64,000 nucleotides of DNA, from NCBI RefSeq assembly GCF_900046455.1, contig NZ_FCOT01000012.1, forward strand, positions 730,017 through 794,016. Direction: 5' to 3'. The stretch's first letter is position 1, and each line of letters begins with the position of its first letter. Below, piece after piece: positions 15,090 to 22,593 of this stretch. The DNA is from Cellulomonas timonensis (lineage in GTDB: Bacteria; Actinomycetota; Actinomycetes; Actinomycetales; Cellulomonadaceae). The position numbers were made by a program, and so were the translations under genes. Below the pieces are notes generated by a model. The model worked only from the letters and a program-made list of their open reading frames with translations. It did not search any database and was not told the DNA's origin.

Positions 15090-16757
15090 CTACAGCGCCG
15101 CGGTCGCCTCCTTGGCGGCGGCGCGGCGCCCGCCGATGTACCCGAAGGTCATCGCGGGGCCGATGGTCGAGCCGGGACCCGGGTACGTGTTGCCCATCAC
15201 CGAGGCGGACGTGTTGCCCGCCGCGTACAGCCCTTCGATGACGGAGCCGTCCTCGCGGAGCACGCGCGCGTGCTCGTCGGTCAGCAGCCCGCCCTTGGTG
15301 CCGAGGTCGCCCGGGTAGATCTTGATGGCGTAGAACGGCGGCCTGCTCACCGAGCCCAGGTTCGGGTTGGGCTTGACCCGCGGGTCGCTGTAGACGCGGT
15401 CATAGGCGCTGTCCCCACGGTGGAAGTCCTCGTCCACGCCGGTGGCGGCGAACTGCGCGAACCGGCCGGCGGTGCGCCGCAGGCCGTCCTTGTCGATGCC
15501 CATCTTCTCGGCGAGCTCCTCCAGGGAGTCGGCCTTGGTCATGAACCCGGACTCGATGAGCTTCTTGGGCGTCATGCCGGGCAGGGCCATGCCGAACGGG
15601 TACCGGGAGCGGTGCCGCGAGTCGATGATCAGGTAGGCGGGGATCGCCGCGATCGTGGCGTTCCGCTCGTACTGGTGGTGTCCGGCGTCCACGTACGACT
15701 CGGACTCGTTCATGAACCGCTCGCCGCCCGCGTCGACGATGAACCCGTGCGGCAGCGAGCGCTCGGCGAGCAGGAACTGCGCCGCGCCGTCGGGCTTGAG
15801 CACCGACGGCCCCCACCAGGCGTCGTCCATCAGCGCGAGGGCCGCGCCGGCGGCGATCCCGGCCTGGATGACCTCGCCGGTGTCGCCGGGGTTGGCGCTG
15901 GTCCACTCGGTGGTGATGGGGTGCGGGTGGTGCTTCTGCCGCATCTCGTCGTTGTGGGCGAAGCCGCCGGCGGCGAGCATGACGCCGTGGCGGGCGCCGA
16001 TCCGCATCCGCTTGCCCTCGTGGTCGACGACGACGCCGACCACCGCGCCGTCCTCGATGATCAGCTCGACCAGCGGAGACTCGAGCCAGATGGGGATGTC
16101 GCGCTGGAGCGCGAGGTGCAGCATCTGGCCCATGAGACTGTTGCCGAGCCCGACGAGCTTCTTGCCGAGCAGGCGGCTGCCGATGGTCTGGAAGCCGACC
16201 ACGTTGGCGGCGGTGAGGAAGCCCTTGACGGTGCGCAGCGACAGGTTCATGGACGCCACCTCGTAGGTGTGCACCGGCATGGGGATCAGCCCGCGGAGCT
16301 TCGCGCCCCAGGCCCCCAGCTTGCGCATGTCCCAGCGGTCGCCCTCGATGCCGCGTCCGATGGCCATGCCACCCGGCTTCTCGGGGTAGTAGTCGGCGTA
16401 GCCGCGTCCGTAGACGAAGCGGAAGCCCAGGCCGCGCAGGAACTCGACCATCGCGGGCCCCTCGGTGAGGAACGCGTGCCGCCGCTCGGGGGAGCTCGCG
16501 GGTCCGACGTCGCCGATCACCTCGTCGAGATAGGTGCGCGCGGCCTCGTAGGAGTCGGAGACGCCAGCGTCGCGCATGACGGGGTTGTTCGGGACCCAGA
16601 GGCCCCCGCCGGACATCGCCGAGGACCCGCCGTACAGTTCCGTGCTCTCGAGGACGAGAGGCTCCTTGCCAGACTCCTTGACCGCGAGCGCTGTGGTCAT
16701 CGCCGCTGAGCCCGTGCCGACGACCACGACGTCGACGACCTTGTCGAACTTGCCCAT
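15090..16757 (-). CDS. FAD-dependent 3-ketosteroid Delta1-dehydrogenase-like oxidoreductase
   Basis: A 555-aa flavoprotein of the fumarate reductase/KstD family; ATG 16757 follows AAGGGGAAG. The N-terminal Rossmann FAD site is VVVVGTGSAAMTTALAVKES with the acidic ribose ligand in LVLEST, followed by YGGSSAMSGGGLWVPNNP, a hallmark of KstD-like enzymes. The C-terminal FAD-binding loop is YAAGNTSASVMGNTYPGPGS. KstDs introduce a double bond in the steroid A-ring, but related enzymes act on other enones, so the substrate is open. A TetR gene is divergent from it and a second TetR/DUF5692 pair follows, suggesting a small lipid or steroid-responsive cluster. Confidence 0.85.
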   Translation of the reverse strand: MGKFDKVVDVVVVGTGSAAMTTALAVKESGKEPLVLESTELYGGSSAMSGGGLWVPNNPVMRDAGVSDSYEAARTYLDEVIGDVGPASSPERRHAFLTEGPAMVEFLRGLGFRFVYGRGYADYYPEKPGGMAIGRGIEGDRWDMRKLGAWGAKLRGLIPMPVHTYEVASMNLSLRTVKGFLTAANVVGFQTIGSRLLGKKLVGLGNSLMGQMLHLALQRDIPIWLESPLVELIIEDGAVVGVVVDHEGKRMRIGARHGVMLAAGGFAHNDEMRQKHHPHPITTEWTSANPGDTGEVIQAGIAAGAALALMDDAWWGPSVLKPDGAAQFLLAERSLPHGFIVDAGGERFMNESESYVDAGHHQYERNATIAAIPAYLIIDSRHRSRYPFGMALPGMTPKKLIESGFMTKADSLEELAEKMGIDKDGLRRTAGRFAQFAATGVDEDFHRGDSAYDRVYSDPRVKPNPNLGSVSRPPFYAIKIYPGDLGTKGGLLTDEHARVLREDGSVIEGLYAAGNTSASVMGNTYPGPGSTIGPAMTFGYIGGRRAAAKEATAAL

Positions 16758-16870
16758 CGCACTTCCCCTTCGAAGTCGGACACGCCAGCCAACCGGACAC
16801 CGGCGTCCACTTCAAGGTACCGGGGTCGCGCGCGGCCCGCCAGGGACAGAAGGCCTCGGGCCTGCTCGGC

Positions 16871-16885
16871 TAGGCTCGACGGGTG
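16871..16885 (+). promoter_or_regulatory. Leaderless promoter of the TetR gene
   Basis: TAGGCT at 16871-16876 is a good actinobacterial -10 hexamer, and the GTG start lies exactly six bases after it. Transcription would therefore begin at or next to the start codon. No ribosome site is present, which supports a leaderless mRNA. Confidence 0.65.
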
Positions 16886-17497
16886 AGCCAACGGCGCGAC
16901 GCCCAGCGCAACCGGGCCCGGCTCATCGCCGCCGCCGCCGAGGTCTTCCGCGAGGACGGGGCCGCCGCGCCCCTCGACCTCGTCGCCCGACGCGCCGACG
17001 TCGGGCGTGGAACCCTCTACCGCCACTTCCCCGACCGCGGGGCCCTCATCGCCGCCGTCCTCAAGATGCGCATGGACGCCCTCGAGCACTACGCGGCCGA
17101 CTACCCCGGCGACGACCTCCTCGAGCACCTCCTCGCCGAGATCCTCGCCCTCCAGCTCGACGCGCCCGGGCTCGCCACCGCCATCCGCACCGCCGGATCC
17201 GACGAGCCACTCGGCGCCATGTTCGAGCAGACCCGGGGCCTGCTCTCCGCCGCGCTCGACCGCGCCCACGCCGCCCGCCTGGTGCGCGAGGACCTCACCC
17301 TCCCCGAGGTGATGCTCGCCATCGCCATGCTCGACGGCGCCGTCTCGGCGCACACCCGCCTGCCCGAGGACGCCCCTGTCGAGCTGGCCCTGGCGATCGT
17401 GCTGCGCGGGATGCGCAGCCCCGCGAGGTCGCGACTTCCCGTGCCCGACCCCGCGCTGCGCCTGCCGACCGCCCAGGAGCTCCAGCCCGACGACTGA
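16883..17497 (+). CDS. TetR-family transcriptional regulator
   Basis: A 204-aa protein starting at GTG 16883, probably on a leaderless transcript. The HTH region (about 8-55) reads ARLIAAAAEVFREDGAAAPL, then RRADVGRGTLYRHFPDRGAL. LYRHFP is a typical TetR recognition element. The C-terminal half is the helical TetR_C effector domain. It is divergent from the KstD-like flavoprotein (126 bp between starts), so that gene is the first candidate target. No clean operator was found in the gap apart from a distant GAAGT/ACTTC pair. Confidence 0.9.
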   Translation: MSQRRDAQRNRARLIAAAAEVFREDGAAAPLDLVARRADVGRGTLYRHFPDRGALIAAVLKMRMDALEHYAADYPGDDLLEHLLAEILALQLDAPGLATAIRTAGSDEPLGAMFEQTRGLLSAALDRAHAARLVREDLTLPEVMLAIAMLDGAVSAHTRLPEDAPVELALAIVLRGMRSPARSRLPVPDPALRLPTAQELQPDD

Positions 17498-17503
17498 CCG
17501 CGT

Positions 17504-17575
17504 CGGCGTGGCCGCGCCGGCTGGCCACGCCGGCATGCCACGAGGAAGGGGCCCGCCGCATGGCAAGCCCCTTCC
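17504..17575. terminator. Two consecutive hairpins in a convergent gap
   Basis: Stem 1 is CGGCGTGGCC (17504-17513) with GGCCACGCCG (17523-17532). Stem 2 is GGAAGGGGC (17544-17552) with GCCCCTTCC (17567-17575). Both are perfect. They lie between the TetR gene and the convergent membrane-protein gene, one probably serving each strand. Confidence 0.8.
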
Positions 17576-17603
17576 CGTTCATCTACTGCGATGCACTGCC
17601 AGG

Positions 17604-18554
17604 TCAGACGTCCGCGGTGACGGCCTCCGCGCGGGGCTGCGGGTTCGCCGCGGCGACCTTCTGGTAATCGGGCAGGTCCGTCCAGAGCTCGTCCTTGAGC
17701 GGGTTGAGCCGCCGGACGATGATGCGGCGCACCTGGTACACGGCCACCGCGACGTTCGCGACGAGGGCCAGCGCGCTGACGATGAACAGCGCCTTCGGGT
17801 CGTGTGAGGAGTCGACGGCGAACTTCGAGTCGGAGACGAACGCCGGCACGGCCATCGTGAACATCATCCAGAACGCGAGCGTCTGGGCACGGTGCTGCAA
17901 CCAGGCGCCGCGCTTGATGAAGAACGCGGGGATGGTGCACGAGACCAGCAGCGCGGCGCCGGCGTAGAACGCGTGGTCGCCGACGCAGTTGTAGACGTAC
18001 GCGAAGTTCCACAGGTCGTACGCGATGATCCAGAACCAGACCATGTCCGGCCACACCATGTCGCGCTTCTTGTCCTGGCTGATGACGATGCCGGCCCACC
18101 CGCAGATGGTCAGCAGGTTGAGCAGCCCGGCGATGCCGTTCATGACGTTCCAGGGGCCGCCGACCATCATGACGCCGTCGACCATGCCGTTCATCGACGT
18201 GACCTGGAAGTCGCGGATGACCGCCTCGAGGATGTTGAGCGCCAGGATCGCGGCGGGGAACATCAGCGCGTACTTGTTGCGGGCGATGCGCGGGTAGTAC
18301 CGCAGCAGCATGAACCCGATGCACCCGGCCAGGGCCGAGTACACCTTGACCCAGTGGAACCAGCTGCCGGTGCTGGACCCCTCGCCTGCGGTGTTCGGCC
18401 AGACGAAGATCGTCAGGACGATCGGCAGCACGATGAACAGCACGATCGCCGCGCGCTTGCTGGAGCGCGCGATCTCGTTGGCGAGCATGAGGGCCGCGAC
18501 GACCGCGACCCACATGAGCGCCGAGTACCAGGGGATGGACTCGAAGAGGAACAT
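17604..18554 (-). CDS. Polytopic membrane protein, probably DUF5692
   Basis: A 316-aa integral membrane protein with about nine hydrophobic helices, starting MFLFESIPWYSALMWVAVVA and containing LFIVLPIVLTIFVWPNTAG and FHWVKVYSALAGCIGF. The conserved polar motifs (GSWFHWVKVYSALAG, WNFAYVYNCVGDHAFYAG) look like those of the uncharacterised DUF5692 family. No transporter signature is evident. It lies four bases after a TetR gene whose promoter has a long palindrome, so the two form an autoregulated unit. Its function is unknown; a steroid or lipid-related role is only suggested by the nearby KstD-like gene. Confidence 0.75.
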   Translation of the reverse strand: MFLFESIPWYSALMWVAVVAALMLANEIARSSKRAAIVLFIVLPIVLTIFVWPNTAGEGSSTGSWFHWVKVYSALAGCIGFMLLRYYPRIARNKYALMFPAAILALNILEAVIRDFQVTSMNGMVDGVMMVGGPWNVMNGIAGLLNLLTICGWAGIVISQDKKRDMVWPDMVWFWIIAYDLWNFAYVYNCVGDHAFYAGAALLVSCTIPAFFIKRGAWLQHRAQTLAFWMMFTMAVPAFVSDSKFAVDSSHDPKALFIVSALALVANVAVAVYQVRRIIVRRLNPLKDELWTDLPDYQKVAAANPQPRAEAVTADV

Positions 18555-18558
18555 CTCG

Positions 18559-19266
18559 TCACTCGCCTTCGGGGTGGAGGGGACTGGGCGCGTCCGGCTG
18601 CTGCCGGGGCGCTTGCTGCTCAGACGGCGGGGCTTCAGAGGGCAGGCCTTCAGAAGACAGAGGGCCGTCGCTGGGATCGAGGTGCAGCGTCTGCCGGATG
18701 ATGTCCATCAGGACGCGGTCGTCGACCTTGCGCTCAGAGGCCGCCAGCCCGATCAGGCCGTGGATGAGCACGTAGAACGTCTCGGGGACGTGGTCGATCG
18801 CGATGCGGTGCCGCTGGGCGTAGGCGGCCACGGTGGTGTCCTGCAGGCAGTCGACGAGGGCGCGCACGGCACGGTCGACGAACCTGCTGTACAGGCGGGT
18901 GTCCTCGATGCGCGGCAGGGCGCCCGGCTGGGCGACGGGGCCCAGGTGGCGGCGGAACAGCGCGACGCAGTCGGCGAGGGCCTTGTCGATGTTGCCGACC
19001 TCGCGCGCGGCGTCCCAGCGCCGCACGTCCTCGACGAACTCGTCGATGTGCTGTTCGAGGACGACCTCGACCAAGGTGTCCTTGTCGGTCAGGTAGTGGT
19101 AGACGAGCCCGCGGGTGATGCCGGCCCGGGCCGCGACGTCCGCGATGGACGTGCGGCCGACGCCCTGCTCGGCGAACAGCTGCCGCGCGGCGGCGATGAT
19201 CGCCTCGCGCCTGTCGTCCGGGTCCATCACCGTCCGTGTGGCGCCTGATCCGCCCGTGCGTGCCAC
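18559..19266 (-). CDS. TetR-family regulator co-transcribed with the DUF5692-like protein
   Basis: A 235-aa protein. GTG 19266 is the longest start; ATG 19227 (MDPDDRREAI) is also plausible since the HTH begins there. The HTH reads AIIAAARQLFAEQGVGRTSI then AARAGITRGLVYHYLTDKDT. The C-terminus carries a low-complexity Ser/Pro/Gln/Glu tail (about residues 200-235), unusual for the family and perhaps an unstructured extension. A 37-bp near-perfect palindrome is 71 bp upstream of the start and is the likely autoregulatory site. Confidence 0.9.
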   Translation of the reverse strand: MARTGGSGATRTVMDPDDRREAIIAAARQLFAEQGVGRTSIADVAARAGITRGLVYHYLTDKDTLVEVVLEQHIDEFVEDVRRWDAAREVGNIDKALADCVALFRRHLGPVAQPGALPRIEDTRLYSRFVDRAVRALVDCLQDTTVAAYAQRHRIAIDHVPETFYVLIHGLIGLAASERKVDDRVLMDIIRQTLHLDPSDGPLSSEGLPSEAPPSEQQAPRQQPDAPSPLHPEGE

Positions 19267-19336
19267 GATCCACCACCCTCACCGCCGGCTACGCCGCGTC
19301 CCCGAGGAGCCGGGGGCGGGTGCCGTCATGGATCAT

Positions 19337-19373
19337 CCAAGGCCCCATTGACAGTGCGTCAATGGGACCTTGG
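19337..19373. promoter_or_regulatory. Long palindromic TetR operator
   Basis: CCAAGG-c-CCCATTGAC-agtgc-GTCAATGGG-a-CCTTGG is symmetric over 37 bp. It has a perfect 9-bp core arm each side of a 5-base spacer (19344-19352 and 19358-19366) and matching outer arms. The core TTGAC-n5-GTCAA is typical of TetR sites. It precedes the TetR/DUF5692 operon. Confidence 0.75.
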
Positions 19374-19437
19374 TCCAACCACCCGTGGGCATGGCGAGGC
19401 CTTCACCCGGGCGGCGGACAGGCCGTTCACCCAGGGT

Positions 19438-19489
19438 GATGAGGGCAGGCGGTGAGGGCAGGCGGTGAGGGCAGGCGGTGAGGGCAGGC
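19438..19489. repeat. 13-bp tandem repeats
   Basis: GGTGAGGGCAGGC is repeated perfectly at 19451-19463, 19464-19476 and 19477-19489, with a near copy at 19438-19450. The array lies immediately after the stop of the DUF4432 gene, at the end of the sugar operon. Confidence 0.7.
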
Positions 19490-19493
19490 GGCG

Positions 19494-20516
19494 TCAGCTG
19501 CCGGCGCGCACCACAGTCGTGTAGTGGCGGGACTCCCCCGGCGCGAGCCAGATGACCTCGCCGTCCCGTTCGGCCTGCGCGCGGCCGCCGTCGCGGGAGG
19601 TCGAGGGCTCGACGCCCAGGACGTTCACGCCCGGCTTCGCGTCGCGCCACAGCACCAGCAGCGGCCACCCGTCGACGGCCTGCTCGATCTGCGCCCAGGC
19701 GCCGTCGGTGGCCATGACCATGACGGTGGCCGTCGGCCCGGGCTCGGGGGCGCAGTACAGGACGACCTCGGGCGTGGAGCCGTCCTCGCCCAGGTCCAGC
19801 GTCCACGGCAGCGCGCGTGGCTCCTCGCCGGGGCGGTCGCGCTCGGCGAGCGGCTCGGCCGTCGCCGCCACGACGGTGCCGGGGCCCACCAGCGGGTACC
19901 CGAGGTTGAGGTGGTGCCGGAACATGTGCCCGGCGGGGGCGAAGCCGTCGTTGGTGACGATGTCCTCGACGCGCAGCTCGGGGCGGGTCGTGCTGGCGAC
20001 GATGCGCCGCCGCAGCCGCAGCGTGGACGAGCCCAACGCGGTCTCGACCACGTCGCCCGTGATCTCGACGGCCAGGCCGTCGTCGCCATCCTCGACCAGG
20101 CCCCAGCGGACGTTCTCGGCGGGGACGTGCCCCACCCGCCCGTGCAGGCCGTGGTGCGCGCCGTCCACCGTGGACGGCGCCCCCGTCGCGCTGAGCCCGC
20201 ACGTGGTGAGCAGGCCGCCGCCGAACGTCCGGGTCCAGCCGGCGCCCTCGGGCTCATAACGCGAGGACTCGACAGGGCCCCGCGCCGAGCGCCACGCGAG
20301 CGGCAGGCCCGGCGCGTCGGCCCAGCCGACGTCCAGCGCACGGTCGAGCAGCACCTCGAAGGAGATCCCCCGGGGGTTGCGCACCACGAGGACCGGGGCC
20401 CCCCGGCCAGCTCCCTCGTCGCGGACCATGCGGTCCACCGAGACGAGCTGGTCGGGGGCGCCCACGAGTCGGCGCACAGCGTCGCCGACCGGGGCAGAGT
20501 CCGCTCCGAAACCCAT
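19494..20516 (-). CDS. DUF4432 / aldose 1-epimerase-like protein
   Basis: A 340-aa protein starting at ATG 20516, overlapping the permease stop (TGATG). It belongs to the galactose mutarotase-like beta-sandwich group. GISFEVLLDRALDVGWADAPGLPLAW and the segment TFGGGLLTTCGLSATGAP followed by HGLHGRVGHVPAENV are typical of DUF4432 proteins. As the last gene of the ABC sugar operon it probably interconverts anomers, or acts on the isomerase product. Catalytic His residues are present in HGLHG and MFRHHLNLGYP. No export signal is seen, so it is cytoplasmic. Confidence 0.82.
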   Translation of the reverse strand: MGFGADSAPVGDAVRRLVGAPDQLVSVDRMVRDEGAGRGAPVLVVRNPRGISFEVLLDRALDVGWADAPGLPLAWRSARGPVESSRYEPEGAGWTRTFGGGLLTTCGLSATGAPSTVDGAHHGLHGRVGHVPAENVRWGLVEDGDDGLAVEITGDVVETALGSSTLRLRRRIVASTTRPELRVEDIVTNDGFAPAGHMFRHHLNLGYPLVGPGTVVAATAEPLAERDRPGEEPRALPWTLDLGEDGSTPEVVLYCAPEPGPTATVMVMATDGAWAQIEQAVDGWPLLVLWRDAKPGVNVLGVEPSTSRDGGRAQAERDGEVIWLAPGESRHYTTVVRAGS

Positions 20517-21553
20517 CAGCCGGCCCCGCGCACCTCGGCGGCCGAGGACCGCCGGGCTCCGACGGCGATAGCCGCGATGAGCACCGCGCCGGTGAGGACG
20601 TACTGCCAGTACGACGCCACGCCGAGCAGGTTGAGCGCGTTCGCGAGCACCGCGAACAGCACCGAGCCGACGACGGTGCCGAACATCGTGCCCCGTCCGC
20701 CGCGCAGCGCCGTGCCGCCCACGACGACCGCCGCGATGACGTTCATCTCGAAGCCGGTGGCCATGTTGCCCTCGGCGGACGAGAGCCGCCCGGCCATGAA
20801 CACCCCGGCCAGCGCGAAGCACACGCCCGCCACGATGAACACGATCACCTTGGAGCGGTTGACCGGCATCCCCGCGAGGACCGCCGCGCGCTCATTCGAG
20901 CCGAAGGCCCGCACGGTGCGGCCGAAGTACGTGCGCTGCAGCAACAGGAAGGTGAGCACCGCCAGGACGACGAACACCAGGAACGGCACGGGCAGCCAGC
21001 CGAGCTTGCCGGTGGTGGCGTCCCGGAAGTGGCTCGACGTGATCGGCACGACCTTGCCCGACGTCCAAATGAACGCCAGCCCCAGGAACAGGTACTGCGT
21101 GCCGAGCGTCGCGATGAATGGCGCGATCTTCACGTACGTGACGAGCAGCCCGTTGATCAGGCCCAGCACTGCGCCGATGACCAGCGCGAGCACGATGGCC
21201 CCGCCGATCGTGGTGTGCGGGAGCACCGTGGCCACCGCGATCGAGCTGACCGCGATGACGCCGCCGACCGACAGGTCGAGCAGCCCGCCCGCGATGAGCA
21301 GCGTCATGCCGCAGGCCGCCAGGCCCACGAACGACGCCTGGAACAGCACGTTCGACAGGTTGCCAGTGCCCCAGAACGAGGGCTTGGCGAGCCCGACTGC
21401 CACGCACAGCACGATGAGCACCGCGACGAGGTACTGCTTCGACGCGAACTGCAGGAGCGCCTGGCGCAGGCCGGGGCCGTTCTCATCCGGGGCGCCATTC
21501 GCCCCCCGGCGGGTCCGACCGGGCGTCGGGGTGACGGTGTCGATGGTGGTCAC
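20516..21553 (-). CDS. Ribose-type ABC sugar permease (second)
   Basis: A 345-aa permease of the RbsC/BPD_transp_2 family; GTG 21553 overlaps the preceding permease stop (GTGA) and follows GGGAGG. About nine or ten membrane helices are visible. Family signatures include GLAACGMTLLIAGGLLDLSVGG, AVLAGMPVNRSKVIVFIVAG (the EAA-like cytoplasmic loop) and VVVGGTALRGGRGTMFGTV. It would form a heterodimer with the other permease. Monosaccharide uptake is the family role. Confidence 0.92.
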   Translation of the reverse strand: MTTIDTVTPTPGRTRRGANGAPDENGPGLRQALLQFASKQYLVAVLIVLCVAVGLAKPSFWGTGNLSNVLFQASFVGLAACGMTLLIAGGLLDLSVGGVIAVSSIAVATVLPHTTIGGAIVLALVIGAVLGLINGLLVTYVKIAPFIATLGTQYLFLGLAFIWTSGKVVPITSSHFRDATTGKLGWLPVPFLVFVVLAVLTFLLLQRTYFGRTVRAFGSNERAAVLAGMPVNRSKVIVFIVAGVCFALAGVFMAGRLSSAEGNMATGFEMNVIAAVVVGGTALRGGRGTMFGTVVGSVLFAVLANALNLLGVASYWQYVLTGAVLIAAIAVGARRSSAAEVRGAG

Positions 21554-22593
21554 GAGTGCCTCCCTTCGAGCATGCGGCGGACTGCGGCACGCTGTGCGCC
21601 GTCGATGCTCAGCGCGAACACGAGCAGGGCTCCGAGGGCGACGTACTGGTAGAACGACGGGACGTTGAGCAGGTTGAGGCCGGAGTTGATCATCGTCAGC
21701 AGCAGCGCCGCGATGAACGTGCCGACGATGCGCGGCCGGCCACCGGCCATGGAGGTGCCGCCGAGGACGACGATCGCGATGGCCTGCAGCTCGAGGCCCG
21801 CGGCGACCGAGCCGTTGACCACGCCGAGCTGGCTGGCGAGCAGCACACCGCCGATGCCGGCGGTGGCCCCCGCGACGAGGTACGCGAGCAGCAGCACGCG
21901 GTTCACGCTGATGCCGGTGTCGACAGCAGCCTCCGGGCTGCCGCCCACCGCGACCACGTGCTTGCCGAACCGCATGCGGTCCAGCACGAACCACGCGGCG
22001 ACGCCGAGGGCCGCGGCGACGAGGAACGGCACGGGGATGCCCAGCACCTTGGCGGTGGCCACGGACTTGAACCCGACGGACGCGATCATGATCGGCGCGC
22101 CGCCGGTGAACAGCAGCACGAGCCCACGGAACACGCTCATGGTGCTGAGGGTCGCGACGAAGCCGGGCACCCGGAGCTGGGTGACGAGCAGCCCGTTGGC
22201 CAGGCCGAGCGCGGCGCCGACGGCGATGCCGACCAGCGCCCCGACGACGGGGCCCATCGAGTTCACGGCCGCTGCGGCCACGCACGCGGCGAGGGCCTGG
22301 GCCGAGCCGACCGACAGGTCGATGCCGCGCACCGCGATGACCAGCGTCATGCCGTAGCCGACGATCGCGAGGATCGCGGCGTTGACCAGCATGTTCGTCA
22401 CGTTCGACGAGGACGCGAAGTTCGGCACCGCTGCGAGCCCGGCGATGAGCACGATCAGGAACGGGATGAGCACGCCGGCGTTCTGCATGAGCCGCCGCCG
22501 GCTGTCCGCGCGGCGGGCGCGCTCAGCGGACCTGGCCCGCTCGTCCGCGACGAGCGCCTCGGTGGCGCTCGGGTTGGCGATGGTGTCAGACAT
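21550..22593 (-). CDS. Ribose-type ABC sugar permease (first)
   Basis: A 347-aa permease starting at ATG 22593, eight bases inside the end of the ATPase gene. A 50-residue Arg/Ala-rich cytoplasmic N-terminus precedes about nine or ten helices. Characteristic stretches are GYGMTLVIAVRGIDLSVGSA, PEAAVDTGISVNRVLLLAYL and IVVLGGTSMAGGRPRIVGTF. It is paired with the second permease, with overlapping stop and start codons, indicating tightly coupled synthesis of the membrane channel. Confidence 0.92.
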   Translation of the reverse strand: MSDTIANPSATEALVADERARSAERARRADSRRRLMQNAGVLIPFLIVLIAGLAAVPNFASSSNVTNMLVNAAILAIVGYGMTLVIAVRGIDLSVGSAQALAACVAAAAVNSMGPVVGALVGIAVGAALGLANGLLVTQLRVPGFVATLSTMSVFRGLVLLFTGGAPIMIASVGFKSVATAKVLGIPVPFLVAAALGVAAWFVLDRMRFGKHVVAVGGSPEAAVDTGISVNRVLLLAYLVAGATAGIGGVLLASQLGVVNGSVAAGLELQAIAIVVLGGTSMAGGRPRIVGTFIAALLLTMINSGLNLLNVPSFYQYVALGALLVFALSIDGAQRAAVRRMLEGRHS

